A stretch of DNA of 64,000 nucleotides from Cryptomeria japonica. Taxonomy: Eukaryota > Streptophyta > Pinopsida > Cupressales > Cupressaceae. Made by a program: the position numbers and the translations under genes. This document shows positions 1 through 12,831 of this stretch, in pieces; the stretch's first letter is position 1; every line of letters starts with the position of its first letter. The stretch covers positions 98,997,897 to 99,061,896 of the forward strand of contig NC_081407.1 in assembly GCF_030272615.1 (NCBI RefSeq). The letters are read 5' to 3'. Under the pieces are notes generated by a model. That model was not told where the DNA came from, did no database searches, and saw only the letters and a program-made list of their open reading frames with translations.

Positions 1-452
1 CTTTTGATGCCTTGTGCAGAAACACATATACTACTTGCAGGTCATAAGCTGTGTTTTAGTGATTAATAGTCTTAGGTTGTGAAAAGGATTTTTCCTCTTA
101 GGACTGTGATTATCCAGCCTTCTTATGAAGCATTGATGCAAAGATCATGGGTTGTTGGTTAGTGTAAAAGAGGTTTATTATCACTGTTGTACTGTGTGTC
201 TTTTGCTTAGTTAGATTTCAAAAATACCATCTGGTGCAATCACCTTAGATTTAAATTTTAGTTTTACATGTTCTCCTTACTCTTTTCCTTGAAGAAATTG
301 TTAGTTTAGGTGCAGAATCTGAAAAGAACCAGCTTACTCTGGAGGTTCACTCCATTTTTTAGGCAACCCACAGGCCTAGGAGGGTTCCCATGTGTCACAA
401 GCCTGCTGAGTTGATAGCTTAGCAAACAGGGGTGCAGGTTCAAGTGATAACA
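1..452 (+). mobile_element. Element X copy D, terminal end only (cut by window start)
   Basis: This is the end of the long terminal module of Element X. It matches 25868-26320 of copy A almost base for base by eye and ends in the same GTGATAACA. The rest lies outside the window. The next five bases, CTCCC (453-457), are the predicted target-site duplication; the partner copy cannot be checked here. A 91-codon minus-strand frame inside it (306-581) runs past the element end and is not a gene. Confidence 0.8.
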
Positions 453-1291
453 CTCCCAAAAGCACCTGTAGCTGATTTTTAAGTAAACATGACAACCTAG
501 TGAACTATACAACAAACATATCATGACAGACAAAATGACATATTTGCCACTTATTTCATCACTTTGCCATCTCTTAATCAAATGTTTGTGAGCACTAGGT
601 GAGATTTAAAACACTAATACATCAATCAAATGCGTGCAAAAGTGAATTTGAGTTGAAGGAAACAAGATTTTCAAATATAGAGATTTTATGATATTCATGA
701 AATCAAAAATAAAAATCACATGGAATTATGAACTATGCTAGATAGGAGCTTGTATCACTTGGCCCAACATCACTAGCTTTGTGTGGTGTCCTTCACTTAT
801 ATATAAGGCAAGCCTGCAAGGTTGCTAAAACCATAGTAGCATTACTCAAGATCAAGATAGACTTAGCAAATGGAAAGTATAAATGTAATTCAATTGCTAG
901 GAATTTGTTTGAGAAAAACTCAAAAGAATAGAAGAAAAAGTTAATTTCCACCAGCACGGCCCAACATTATATTTATTTTTTGCTTTTTAAAACTAAAATA
1001 GAGCTGCATGAGAGGCATCCCCTAATAGGATCAAGAGAACCCATCCCTACTAGGATCTAGAGGTAGTTCCCCCAATAGTGTTAAGGCGCAAATTCCCTCA
1101 TGGGGAAACCCTTAAAAAAATGCAAGTGCTAAAGCCATAAAGCCAAGAACTTGTTCTCTTTTGTCAACCAATAAAATTTTGAGGCAATGGAGAAAGGTTC
1201 CTTGATTGCACAAGTTCTTTGCAAATTCAAGGGTAGCAAAATATTTTCTATGTTTTTTATCATTTTGCAGTTGAAACTTGTAGCCTTTGTG
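453..1291. other. Unassigned AT-rich sequence
   Basis: I see no exon-like reading frame, RNA gene or recognisable repeat here. It is flanking DNA between Element X copy D and the TGTAATGTCCC repeat. Confidence 0.4.
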
Positions 1292-1797
1292 TAATGTCCC
1301 TTTTTGTATAATACCCTAATTTAGCCCTAAACCACAATTTCCAAGTAAAACAAGAAATGGAATATAGGAACATGAACTTAGTCACGTGATATACCTAATT
1401 AATTGATGGAATTCAACTGTAGGGAAGCTAGGATAAGGTGACTCGATAGGGTGACCTAGAGATCCTCTACCCTAGTCCCAAAAGTGGATATGTCATCCCT
1501 CTTGACCTCATGTGGCACGTGTCATCCATATGAGGTGGTGTACCTAATGAGGTGTCCTATAACCATTCCCCTTCATCTTGCCATCCATTTCCAAATTCCT
1601 ATGATTGGTTTCTTTGTGTATTAATTGACCATAAAAGAGGGATGAGGCGTACTCACAATAGGGTGCCCTGGAAGTCCATCCCTTCTAAGCCCAAAGGCAG
1701 TGCCCCTTGTACCTCCTTGGCCTCATGGGGCTATTCGGTCACCATCAAGAGGTGCCATATCTAGAAGAGTACCCTATTGATTTGGTTTTTATGCACA
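1292..1797 (+). repeat. TGTAATGTCCC-type repeat, copy 1 (probable LTR or LTR fragment)
   Basis: It begins TGTAATGTCCCTTTTT and shares its opening and internal layout with 46329-46990. Both copies contain two diverged modules built on a run of CCCTAGNCCC, a T/C-rich stretch, GGCCTCATGTGG and GAGGTGGTGTAC. Here the modules are near 1440-1560 and 1655-1750. The TG start suggests an LTR, but no coding domain or target duplication is visible. Its downstream edge abuts the 3' end of an LTR-H copy. Confidence 0.45.
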
Positions 1798-2647
1798 TGA
1801 GAACACATAATAAAATATCCAAAAGTATCTTATCCTCTCTTGAACAAAGTTACTCAAATGTTGAAGATTAGCTTAAGGATCACTTGAGATAGCTCCAAGG
1901 TTCTTCTATGTCCGGTCATGATGTGTGGATAAGCTCAATGGTTTAATGTGATTATGCTGGAATCACAAAGAGGACTTACGTTGAATTGTTGAATGCTTGA
2001 ATCGCTAGAACTTGATCATCCGATGTTGCAATCTTGTGATGCTTTTTATCCTAAACTAGCTTGAGTTGAAAAATGGACAAGAGGAAAGGGGTTTAGGAAG
2101 CCTATTCTAATCCTGAGAATGATTGGATGGAATCCTACTGGACGAGGTCTCACCATCAAACCAAACAATTTGATACAAGCTCAATGCAATTTTCTAAGGG
2201 ATAATTCAAAGATATTTAAATCATTATTATCAAACATTGATCACAATTCAAGTTAATGCATAAACAATGGATGTATAAAAATTCAATGTTAAGCTCATAT
2301 CATTCCAGTTGACCACACAAGGCACACTTACAATCAGCAAGAGGCTAGTGGTATGGACTAAACGGATTCCACACAAATGCATTCAACAAATTCTTCCATT
2401 CCATTTGATTATCATCATCTAACATGAAGATCCCACAAGAAACCATGCACTTTGTAAAGAAACAACACATTCCACCATAACTTCAATGAAAAGGAAGTTT
2501 ATTTACAACTTTTGGCAACAATCTCTGCCTTGTCCTCCTATTCTACTCTAGCTACTATCTGCTATTGAACTATTCTTACACTACTAACTATTCTCTATTG
2601 ACTCTTAACTATTCTTCTATTAACCTTTACAAATGAAGAGCTTGAGC

Positions 2648-2736
2648 CTTTTATAATGCTCTCAATACAATTCAATGGCTAAGATCAATTTGAGATCAAT
2701 GGCCAAGATTTTACAATGAAACCCTAATTAGTGTTT
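2648..2736 (-). promoter_or_regulatory. LTR-H copy 1 core promoter: telo-box palindrome and TATA box
   Basis: On the minus strand a degraded telo-box palindrome (2719-2736, one mismatch from AAACCCTAATTAGGGTTT) is followed by a TATA box, TATAAAAGG (about 2648-2656). After that comes a stretch ending in GTAAAGGTTAATAG that is shared with the other copies. The order is the same as at 19529-19620 and 56121/61411. Confidence 0.5.
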
Positions 2737-3534
2737 GTTACAACAAACTCAATTCTGACCAATGAAATAATTACAATGCTTGGACACATGTCCTCTCTGG
2801 AATATTCAACCAATGGATAATGGGGGTAGGTGCTTCAAAGTTTGTACCTCTTTAAGATGAGTTAGGTGCATTGCATCTGGACATGTTGATGTGGAATTCC
2901 TTGATTTGGTGAGTGGTTACTATGATGCCACCTCTACTTACTCTTGTAGACTTAATTCATCATCATGAATGAGTATTGAGTAATATCTCTTGATACTCAA
3001 CATTATCCAGCTTCAGTAGTGATGATGATGATCTTCTAACTTTGAATAACTCTTCTGAAACTATCCTCTTGAATGTCTCAATCATGGAGGTGCAAGGTGT
3101 AGATTTTGACTCCCTCTTAGTTTTGGATCTTGATACCGCCTTGGGATGAACCCTTGATGTCACAACTGCTTCTCTCCTTTGGAATTCCTTCTCTATGACT
3201 CCCTTCATGTTGTCAATTATTTCAATGCATCAAACCTTGAATAGTTGGATCATGCCCTTGTATTAGTGAATGTTTCTTGTGTAATCACCTTCTTGTGCTT
3301 GTCTATGAAGTTCCCTTGAGGATATCTTCCTTGTATCTTGATCTTGATGTTGAAGTTTTCTTCATGAGAGACTTGTTCCAATCTTCATCCAACCTATTCT
3401 TTTTTATTTCTTTCTTCAGCTCCTGCAAAACAAACAAATGAGCATCACAGGATATATAACCTCTATAATCTCTTAATTTGACATGATTTCTGATTTGATT
3501 TGGTTTGTAAGTTTGATAAGAGGTCGCTCCTAAG

Positions 3535-4835
3535 GGTGGGCAATGGAAGTTGGAACAAATTTGCTCATGATGAGAAGCAAAGGAGGCTTACCATCATTTC
3601 ATCACTTCTCTACCAATTGATCTCTTAAGATTTAGTTTTCATTTGCAGAATTAATCATATCACCTTCATTGAATGCATTGAGGATGTCTTCGCTCCAAGA
3701 TAGAGGCAACAAAAGAGGATTTCACTCCCAATAAGGGGCAATAGAAGTTCTCTCAAACCTAGTCCAATTCCGCCCTTCATCATTTCAGGTTTGAATACTT
3801 TGTCATTCATGCAAGTGGAGGCATCAAATTAACTTGGAAGAGAGCTATATAAGCAATTTCGCTCCTAACCTTGGGCACATGAAGTAAATTTCCCTCCAAC
3901 TAGGGAGCACTTGAAGTTGAAATTGCTCCAAAGAAGGAGCAACTGAAGTTGTTTTCCAAAATGAAGTCTCGCTCACTAATGACAATTCAGATGCACTAAA
4001 TTGCACTCATTCAAGGCTTAGGGGCAAATTCCCTCCAAAGAAGAAGCACTTGAAATGAAATTCGCTCCAAAGGAGCACTTGAAGTGAAATTCACTCCAAA
4101 AGAGGAGCACTTGAAGTGACCCTCAAGTTGACACCTAACTCACCTTTGCTCACTTATACTCACTTTCTCAATTCAAATACATCAAACTATGCTCAATGTG
4201 AGGTCGTAGGAGGAAATTTTCTCTAAGACTTGAGCACACGAAGTAGGATTCGCTCCTACTGGGGAGCACCTAAAGTGGACTGAGATTGGACACTTAGCAC
4301 TTCCTTGTCCACTCTCCTTCAATCCATCCATTCGAGGTTTCAAACTAGGTTCAAGGTGCATTCTAGGAACAATTTTGCCCTCAATCAAGAGCAATTGAAG
4401 TGAATTTCGCTCCTATTGAGGAGCACTTGAAGTTGTTTTTCGCTCTCATCTTTGAGCAATAGAAGTGACTAGAGAATGCATCCTTGAGTTCAATCTCATC
4501 ACCTTATGCCTCAATTTATGCTTCCATTCATCAAAAGACCTTAAAACTCACCTTGAATATGACTTCACTTTCAACCTGAGGCAATAGAAGTGAAATTCAC
4601 TCTGAGAAAGGGGTAGTTGAAGTTTTTCGCTCCTAGAGAGGAGCAATCGAAGTAATCCCTAATAGCAATCTCTATTCATTCCTTGGTTGAATTCATGATA
4701 GAATTCACTTCTCCAATGATCAAGATGTTAAAGATTTATAAACTCACTCATTTTCCTCAAATATTGCTCAAGAAATCAACATTGCTCCCAACTATGTGCA
4801 ATGGAAACAAATTTCACTCCAATTAGGGAGCACTT
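3535..4835. repeat. Diffuse array of GAGCACTTGAAGT / TTCGCTCC motifs
   Basis: About a dozen or more copies of a motif pair recur at irregular spacing. One half reads GGGAGCACTTGAAGT or GAGCAATAGAAGT, the other TTCGCTCC or TTCACTCC; GGAGC and GCTCC are reverse complements, so adjacent halves can pair. Dense examples are at 3900-3960, 4045-4120, 4230-4275, 4385-4460 and 4585-4660. No long open frame runs through it. It lies inside LTR-H copy 1. Confidence 0.7.
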
Positions 4836-6773
4836 GAAATTGCCTAGACACTTGACCTAATTGTTGTTTCATTGCATTCCTTGATCAAATTGAGAGATTA
4901 CACAATGCCTAGAGATTGTTTGAGTGACTCGGAGAGCTTCAAGAGTGTTGGAGCTCAAAATTGCAGGAAGCCAAACCCTAAAGGTATGCCAAGCCTTGTG
5001 TTCAATTTCAACATTCAATTTTGGCCAACTAACGGAATAAATCAATGTGATTATAATTCCCTACTCTTCAAGCTCTGCTAAACCTAGGCGGTTGCACCTT
5101 CCAATCAAGCAGATTTAGTCTTCCTTTAGCCTATCTTCTATCTCTATCTTAGAATGGCATGAACTTCTGGAATAGATTAATTTAACTTCTAACCCTACTC
5201 CTATCTCCTACTTGCATGAAACTGAAATTGAAAAACATATGTAATCATTTGATTGATCTTGAATTGAAATTTATATGTAATAGACCAGTGCCATCTTTCC
5301 ATTTGGGCTACAGAGTCACCCTCTTCCAGACCCTCACGTATAACTCTGTGAGACTATTTTTAAATTCACCACTTGGATGAATCTGTCAGATAATCCAACC
5401 CTCAATACTATTTAATTAATGTTGGCCACAATAACTTCTCCAATTGAATTTAAATTTCCTTGAAAGGCCAATTAGACAAGAAACATAAGGACAAGGAACT
5501 CACAAATGATTCTTGTTTATCAAATTGCCATGACAACAAATAATTCTTTCATAAGAAGATTTAAGATAACATTCATTTACATAAGATGAAATCATAGAGA
5601 ACTAATCTTGAACAAAGATTTTCCGCAGCACAATTGAAAGGAAAATACTAATTGTATTACTTAAAATAATATTAAATTTGATACCTCTCATGTCCCTCCC
5701 CCATATTTATGTTTTTTCACCACTTATATATGTGGTTGAATGGGTACCATACCCCTTTTGGGGTGAAAAGTCACCATTTTACATTAAAATTAACAAGAAC
5801 CCTTGAAAAATGATAATAGACTAGTTTAGTTGATAACTCCATTTTAAGCTATCTTTCAGTCTTTTTCTTGGTCGACAACCCAAAACACCTCCTCAGCACT
5901 TGAGATTTTTACTCGAAGTAGGAAACTTCATTTTCTGAAATGGATCTTCATCAGATTTGATATTTTCACACATTTTCATGCCCAGTCGACATCTTCCATG
6001 CAAATCGAAATAACAAGCTTTTCAGCCTACTTACGGTCTTCTATATGGTCTATAGCCAAAAACACATCATACAAACCTAATATTTTTACTAGAGCTTGGA
6101 AACTTGATTTTCTGAAATGGGTCTTTCTTATATTTTCATGTTTCAATTTTTTCATTCTCTTTCCACATCATCTTTTCTGCAGGTCAAAAACACCAATCTA
6201 CAACAATTGGCAAGTAAAATTAGCAGGTCAAGAGTTTATATTGGGTAGTTGATAGGTTGGGACAGCATATTAGTAGGTCTAATATGTATTAAGTTTGTTT
6301 AGGAACATGTAGGAATAACATATTAGGTTATGACATGCTACAGTTTGAGATGGCGAGTTATTATGAGATGTTATCGTCCTCATAAGAAAATTGACTAATG
6401 ATAGCACTCTTTGGAACAAATATATATGACATGCCTAGAGTTATGAGGATGGGTTGATGAAGGATTAAATGGACTTCTTAGCTCATGCATTAAGTGAGAA
6501 ATTTTTCAATTTGTCTAGAATATATAGACTCTTTATGACTTGAAGGGAATGGATATATATGTGAAATACAAGGTAGCTTAATAACCTTTCATGAAGGTCC
6601 ATTAGAATTGATTTATTCATATCCTTATCTTATCCTTCTTTTCTCTAGGTGCTCAAATCATTCCATAAAGTGACCACCATTTTCAATAGTAGGGTGCTTG
6701 AAATTATTTGGAAATTTCAAGCCCCAACAAAGAGGAGCAATAGAAGCAAAATTCACTCCTACTCAATATAAGT

Positions 6774-7010
6774 CACCTCTCACTGAGATGTATATAAGTC
6801 ACTCAGGGGTGAAGAAACTCTTTCATTGTTGATTGGAATTGTTCTTTGAGTGCTCCTCCATCAAACTCTTGCTTGCTTCACTCATGGGGATCACTTCTCA
6901 CTAAGATGCATATAAGTCACTCGAGGGTGAAGAAACTCTTGCATTGTTGATTGGACTTGTTCTTTGAGTGCTCCTCCAACAAACTCTTGCTTGACTCCTC
7001 ATCTCTCATC
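6774..7010. repeat. 118-bp tandem duplication
   Basis: Two head-to-tail copies of a unit of about 118 bp (6774-6891 and 6892-7010) begin CACYTCTCACTRAGATG and run through AGTCACTC, GGGTGAAGAAACTC and GAGTGCTCCTCC. They differ at only a few positions. The duplication lies in the 5' part of LTR-H copy 1. Confidence 0.8.
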
Positions 7011-7140
7011 ACTTCAATCTACCCCTGACAAGAAGGACTATCCTCCTGATTTCTGGCCCCTTAACCAACCAAACCTCTCAATGCAAAGGTTAATAGCAAA
7101 AGACTCTAATACTACCCAAGAAAGAAGAAAAGGTGGGGGT

Positions 7141-7157
7141 CCCCATTTGCAATGGGG
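7141..7157 (-). other. LTR-H 5' hairpin (copy 1)
   Basis: CCCCATT and AATGGGG form a perfect 7-bp stem around a 3-nt loop. The hairpin lies about 25-40 bases inside the TGTTGTG start of the LTR on the minus strand. The same element is at 17467-17483, 43851-43867 and, with one mismatch, 53533-53549. Confidence 0.75.
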
Positions 7158-7180
7158 CGATGTGTGAATACCTCACAACA

Positions 7181-7759
7181 TACCCCATTGCCATTCCCCT
7201 CCTAATCCCTTATTACCCCTACCATGGCTGAAAAGAAGAATATATATAGAACATCCTATATTACGTCACATATTCTATGCATCTATATATTAAACAGTCA
7301 TAAGCAACAGCATAATATGAATCAACAATGAACAAATAGAAATAATATTCATTATGCCATATTAAACAGTCATAAACAACCAACATCATTACTTAGCAAT
7401 GTGCAGATATAAACAATATTCATGATGTTATGTATTTTGAACTCATACCAAAGCCATAGTACAAAATCAAATAGTTGTATATTCAATTTCTTATAAATGC
7501 CAAATCTGACCTCATTCAATGATGCGACTATTCTGACCGTTGGGGTGAGATATGCCCTCTCCTTGTCAACCGCACCTCTTCATAATTTAATCGCATTTCT
7601 TAATTCACTATTTTTGTGGTCTAACTAATTCCTCAATCCCATTTTAGAGGAGATCACCACAAGGAGGAAAGGATTGATTCCTTTTGAATAGATATTATTT
7701 GCTACATATTAATTCATCATATTTACCTTGCGATATTCCCAATTGTTGAAGATTGGTGA
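7181..7759. other. Unassigned AT-rich sequence
   Basis: This short stretch lies between two LTR-H copies of opposite orientation. I see no coding frame, RNA gene or matching repeat in it. Confidence 0.35.
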
Positions 7760-8209
7760 TGTTGTGCTCATGGCACACACTCCCCGTCATCGACAGGGTC
7801 TCCCCTTTTTTCGTCTTTGCCTCGTTGAGGTCCTGAGTAGGATTTTTGTAAGTAGGCAGGGTAAGCTGTAGCAGTGGGAAATTTGAGCTAGAAAAGATGA
7901 TTTGACCTAAAAATTGAGCTAGCCTGAGTCCTAAATCCTAGAGGGTTCACACCTAGAAAATGAGAAAGCAAAATTTTGCATCTAATTCGGTTGACCAAGC
8001 TAACAAGGGGGTTTTGAAACTGAAGAGAAATTTGCCCATCTGAGTGAAAATGCCTAAGGCAAATAAAAATTGCACTTTTGGCTAAATTGGTCGAATTTCA
8101 CTAAAGAGTAAGGCATTTTGAAAGCTAAGTGTAAACCACACAAAGGGAGCAAAAGGCGCAAGTTACATTGAAAGGAAAAAGGCCTTTAAAGCTTAAATGC
8201 TAAATCTCG

Positions 8210-8545
8210 CAAAAATGCCAAAATGGGCGAAGTTTGCAACTTGAAGAAAAAAAATAAGTCAAAATTTCGCAAAAATGCCAAAATGGGTGAAGAAGTTTGC
8301 AACTTGAGAAAAGAGAATAAGTCAAAATCTCGCAAAAATGCCAAAATGGGCGAAGTTTGCAACTTGATAAAAGAGAATAAGTCAAAATATTGCAAAAATG
8401 CCAAAATGGGCTAAGTTTGAGACTTGATGAAAGAGAATAAGTCAAAATATCGCAAAAATGCCAAAATGGGCGAAGTTTGCAAAGAGAACAAGTCAAAATC
8501 TCGCAAAAAAGCCAAAATGGGCAAAGTTTGCAACTTAAAGGAAAT
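8210..8545. repeat. Minisatellite, about six units of 51-62 bp
   Basis: The unit reads GCCAAAATGGGCGAAG, TTTGCAACTTGA, AAAGAGAATAAGTCAAAAT, CGCAAAAAT. Units start near 8216, 8277, 8338, 8399, 8459 and 8510. The open frames across it on both strands are products of the repeat, not genes. It is the private array of LTR-H copy 2. Confidence 0.9.
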
Positions 8546-8772
8546 ATAAAAAAAATTGCTCAAAAGGGTCCACTAGCCCAAATTTTACAGAGTTAAGGTT
8601 AAAGACAAAATCTCTCATTTTGACCAATTCACTCAAAGGTTTAAAAAGGAAGGCATTTGTTACAATATAAAATATCGCAAAAAATGTAAAATGGGCGAAT
8701 TTCATCTTAAGAGGCATTTTAAAGTGTCAAATCCAAAATCGCACATTTTGGTGAAAAATGTAGCTTCAGTAA

Positions 8773-8823
8773 GATAAATGATTGAATGAGAGATAAATGA
8801 AGTCTCTCATTCAATCATCTATC
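8773..8823. repeat. Inverted repeat, 21-bp stem, 9-nt loop
   Basis: 8773-8793 and 8803-8823 are reverse complements except for one position. The arms carry the core ATGATTGAATGAGAGA. Confidence 0.8.
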
Positions 8824-8965
8824 CTATCGATAAATCTACATGCTAATGGTAGACATCATAATCATCTTTATAAGCATTTCTATCATTGATCGAGATATGA
8901 TCGTATTTGCTATGCAGTGATTTCATTTATATGTCGTGATTGTAATTGGTTTTGCATATCTATTC

Positions 8966-9011
8966 TAGTTGTCATATGACAACACTAATTAGTGTTGTCA
9001 TATGATAACTA
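8966..9011. repeat. 46-bp near-perfect palindrome
   Basis: The sequence is symmetrical about 8988/8989 with a single mismatch (8971 against 9006). It contains two smaller perfect palindromes, TTGTCATATGACAA and CACTAATTAGTG. Confidence 0.85.
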
Positions 9012-9044
9012 CAATAGTAGTTATTGTATTAACATATTTTTGCT

Positions 9045-9265
9045 CTTATACCGATCCATAATCGGGTTGCATTTACCATCGATTACCATGAAATAGCATT
9101 AAGAATAAACCAATTAGTGATCGGTTAATGATAACTAAAATTGCATTGGAAACTAACCGATTCATTATCGGTTACAATGATAATCAAACTGCATTAAATT
9201 ACAAACCGATTGGCGTCGATTATCATTTGTTATGTATCGACATTTATATTAACCGATAGTTATCG
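9045..9265. repeat. Cluster of AACCGAT / ATCGGTT motifs
   Basis: The motif (A)ACCGAT and its complement ATCGGTT recur at least seven times in about 220 bp, several times as inverted pairs such as ACCGATTCATTATCGGT and AACCGATAGTTATCGGTT. Such clusters upstream of a TATA box may be protein-binding sites, but that is inference. Confidence 0.65.
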
Positions 9266-10021
9266 GTTTGCATTATGAAGAGGCACCACCCTTGATCAAG
9301 ACATGTCTTGATTGGACATGTCATGAGACATGTCCGGTCAAGGCATGCCTTGATCTTACAAGGCAATGCCTATATATATGTGTCATGAAGAATGCTGGAG
9401 AAATATCGAAATCAATAAATATTATCTACAACCACCTGCAAACAAAGAAGTTTCAGTTCATAATCAGAAATAACTAGAGAGCGTACATTAATAGCATTGA
9501 ATATTGTCTAAGGAATTAAAAGAAAGACAAAATCCTTAACATTCAACTTTTGAACATAAATTTGAATACTTTTACAAAAAAGCCCAAAAAGTGAAAAGGG
9601 GGCTTTCTTGCATTTTTGCTCTCAAAACCTAAGTTTTCCCCTAAAAGTGGCACAATTTTAAATCAAAAAGTGAAATGAAGTAAAGGGATTCAAATTGTTT
9701 TAAAAAGTAAATATCTTTCATTTTACCCTCTTATTCGTCGAAACAATGCCCAACATTGCCTTGAAAATTTAATATTTGTTAAAATCATTTATTTAATATT
9801 TCGAAGTGATTGATTCAAGTCGTAATCATTTGTTTACATATCGATGTCGCTGAAAAGAGTTAAGGTGACAACCTGAAACGCAAATTGGAGACGTGATCGC
9901 GATCAACGTCGGGAAGCGAAGATGCAGGAGCGGAGGATCAAAACGACGAAGCACGGAGAAGCACACTACCACCTAAACCACAAAGCTGAGATCCACCCTC
10001 AAGACCGAAGACAAAGAACAC

Positions 10022-10050
10022 TGAGAATGCAACAAGTGTATGCATTCTCA
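10022..10050. repeat. Short perfect inverted repeat
   Basis: TGAGAATGCA and TGCATTCTCA form a 10-bp stem with a 9-nt loop inside LTR-H copy 2. Confidence 0.7.
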
Positions 10051-11155
10051 GAAATGCATAGTTGGATTTAATTCCAAAAAATCAATTTAAAAACTGAACT
10101 GCTTTATTGTAAAAGGACTACATGTGGGCACCATCTAATGTATTTAAAATGAGGGGACATAGGTTAGTTATTTCCAACTACTGGATTGACCTGAATTGAT
10201 GCAAAATAGTTGTAGGTAGTTGAAAATATGGTTGGAAGGATAACTGAAGAATAACTGGGGATGGGTTAAAGTTGCCAAGTTCTAGAAGGAAGATTAGGGC
10301 CCTTGGATGTAGTCAATCCTGGCCTCTGGTTCAATTTGTAAACTCTATAAAAGGCAGGATGCCTCTTATTGTAAAGGGTTAGATTCTAGTTAGATTGTAG
10401 GGAGTAGACATATGGTTAGTTATATTTTTAGGAGTTAGAAGTATTTAGCAGTTAGCATATCTAAAAATAGAATAGAGCTGCTGAAAAAATTGTTGTAATG
10501 GCAGTTGAAGCAAATATATGAAAATTGAAATATGGTGTTTGTTGTCTTTGTTTTCTTATGTTTGCATGGTTTCCTTTCAATTGGTTAGTTAGAGTTCAAT
10601 GATTTTAATAGCGAAGTGTGAGGGTATTTGATGCATTTCATGTCCATACCATTGGGGACCTACTGATTGTAGGTCACCGTGCATGATTATTCTAAACCCA
10701 AAACTGTGCTTAGTTCAATTGTAGGTGTTCGTTTTAGGTTGCGCCACAATTGGGTGCCTAAATGAGTATCTCTGGTCTAAAAATCCTTCATCCCCTTGGA
10801 GATTGCACTATTCTTGTCAAGTTGGGAGGGTGTCTCTAGCGAAACAAGAATTGGCTATGGAAATCTGTCTACCCGCAGCACTAGTCATTCCTATCATTGC
10901 ACTTAGGATCCCTAAACCCTTCTCTTTTGCTTTTATTTTCCACAGTCTAAGAATCACAGCGGACCAACTTGTTGTAAATGTAAGGCCCCTTGTGTTACCA
11001 GCAAAACACATCAACCATTGAACTATCCCAACTATCTCGCAGTCATGACCTGACATTTGGAACCTTGAGGTTGTCCCCTTTGATCAACTAAAACAGCATT
11101 AGGGATTCCTTATACAAGAGAGGATAGAATACTCAGCAAGAACATTCTATTTTGC

Positions 11156-12831
11156 GTTGCCTAGAAGGAGTTGGTTATCCGACTTTAGCCAAGTCAACAG
11201 GTGATTGGTAGTACGTTCAAGAAATTGTGAAGTCTTACTCCGTAAGACAATTCCACCCTTGTGCTCTAATGTTTCATTCCCTACTTGGATCGGGCCATGA
11301 CACTTTGGACATTTTGTTGTAACTGTTATGTATTAAGGATCTATAATATATATATATGATGAATGCCTTATCAATGTTATTATATCAATATTTCAGATTT
11401 CCCTATATTTTTTAAACTTCCCTGATTTTTAATTCTCATTTCCTGCCATCCCCTAAAATAGCCTAAAAAATATCAAAAATCCATAGTTGTCCCCTGTTAT
11501 CCCCTTCCAAGAAACTTGGTAAAACATAGCAAAGATGTTAGCATTCATAACAGATCTGTCATCTAAAGGAGATATTCTCATGTTCACTGCTTCATTATTA
11601 AATTCCCTCCTGTTTCCAGAATTATCATATTTGGAAAAGGTTACTCTAGATACAAACTGACCCAAATTTATATATAGTTGAGTACCCAATTTCTAGTGAA
11701 TGTTGAAGCTGCTATATATCCTCAACGGCATTTCATATCTTCTTTAGAGTGTTTTGTTTTCTATTCTCTTGGATGTACAATCAATCTTACCCAAACTGTG
11801 ATTTCTTGGAAGATCCTTATTTATTTGCAAGGCACAAGACCAATGTTTCATGAATAGACCTGATTTCTTTACGAGATGATGCAACTTGAAAAGTTTGAAC
11901 TTTTTCTTGTTTGGTTGAGACAATCACCATTACATTTGCCTTTGGCATCATTAAGATCTCAATGAGGTCTAACCATTTCCTGTTCTTCTGAGCCCAGATT
12001 CTTGAAGTTGTTGGTCAAGGAAGACTCCCCAAAATAAACAAATCTAAAACTTTTATTTTGTTACTCTGAGCCATCTGTTGAGAATAATTTCTTTTGTAAC
12101 CTATCCATCTTGAGGGAACACATATTTTATTTTTATCATTCTGTCACGGAACCAGATAAATCCTTGTAAAACTTCTGCAAAGATCTTAAGTTCTGATTTA
12201 GACTTTTGGGATGTGTTCTTTGTGAGAAGGCCAAGACCTCGACTCTGGAAGAAGGTTTTGGCCTCTTGGTGTGACACTGTGGGAATGGATGATTAATGGT
12301 TTGGTTGTACAGAATTGTCTACAAGATGAGTTTTCATATAAAGCAGTCTGATAATGAGTTATTTGAGGGTCCGTTCAAATATATGCAAAGGAGGATTTCA
12401 ATATATAAGAATAATAAATAAACAATTGATAACAAACATAAATACAGGGTTAAAAGAATAGGTTTAAATGCACACTCATTGATGATCCATGAAAAGAAAA
12501 TAGCAAAGCAAATGAGAAAACTACAAAAATTCCTGATGTTTCTAGGTGACAAAGATCGTAAAAGTAATAGAGGGGGCAAGATTTATGGCCTATATATCAT
12601 CAAACAAACACAATATTTACTATGCATGGATATAAACAAGCAGTAAAGACTAAAATAATATATTACATGTAAATTCTTTAGGGAAAGGACTAAACATATT
12701 TACTTCCTAACTTTTTATTTAAAGGGAAAAATTCATCTAAAAGGTGAAATTTGTGTCTGTCTTAAACCCATTGTATCAAATGCAATATGTGAAAATATCC
12801 AATCTGTATAGATGACTAGAAATAAGGTTAC
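11156..12831. other. Non-coding or decayed sequence downstream of the TFB1 exons
   Basis: No further TFB1 exon was recognised here; the expected C-terminal exon or exons are missing or lie outside the window. On the minus strand 11450-12320 has short coding-like frames broken by stops, which I could not identify and do not call as a gene. Confidence 0.4.

Larger units (their letters stand above)
1798..7180 (-). mobile_element. LTR-H copy 1 (long gypsy-type LTR, minus strand)
   Basis: Read on the minus strand it starts at 7180 with TGTTGTGAGG, then a short hairpin and a G/C-rich block, as in the other LTR-H copies. It continues through a private motif array (3535-4835) to a promoter region with telo-box and TATA (2648-2736). 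It ends near 1798 in sequence matching the 3' part of the copy at 61393-62262. It is about 5.4 kb, the longest of the five; the extra length is mostly the array and the 118-bp duplication. The 3' edge is approximate. It could be a solo LTR, because no internal region follows. Confidence 0.6.
7760..11155 (+). mobile_element. LTR-H copy 2 (diverged subfamily, plus strand)
   Basis: It starts TGTTGTGCTC, then CACACA, a short stem-loop (7782-7798) and TCTCCCC plus a T-run, the same order as the other LTR-H heads but with different stem sequence. A 60-bp minisatellite follows at 8210-8545, then inverted repeats at 8773-9265. A TATA box (TATAAAAG, 10346-10353) is followed by a TTGTAAAGGGTTAG segment. 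The 3' part (10660-11150) resembles 61840-62262, ending in a GAGAGGATAGAATACT-like stretch. Both edges are approximate, and a nested or composite origin of 8750-9850 is possible. Confidence 0.5.

Noticed and set aside
306-581. 91-codon minus-strand frame
   Set aside because: It crosses the end of Element X copy D into unrelated flanking DNA.
8186-8496. Three overlapping frames of 63-98 codons
   Set aside because: They are translations of the minisatellite on both strands, with no other support.
11450-12320. Possible second decayed gene on the minus strand
   Set aside because: Short coding-like stretches exist but frames break often and no family could be named.
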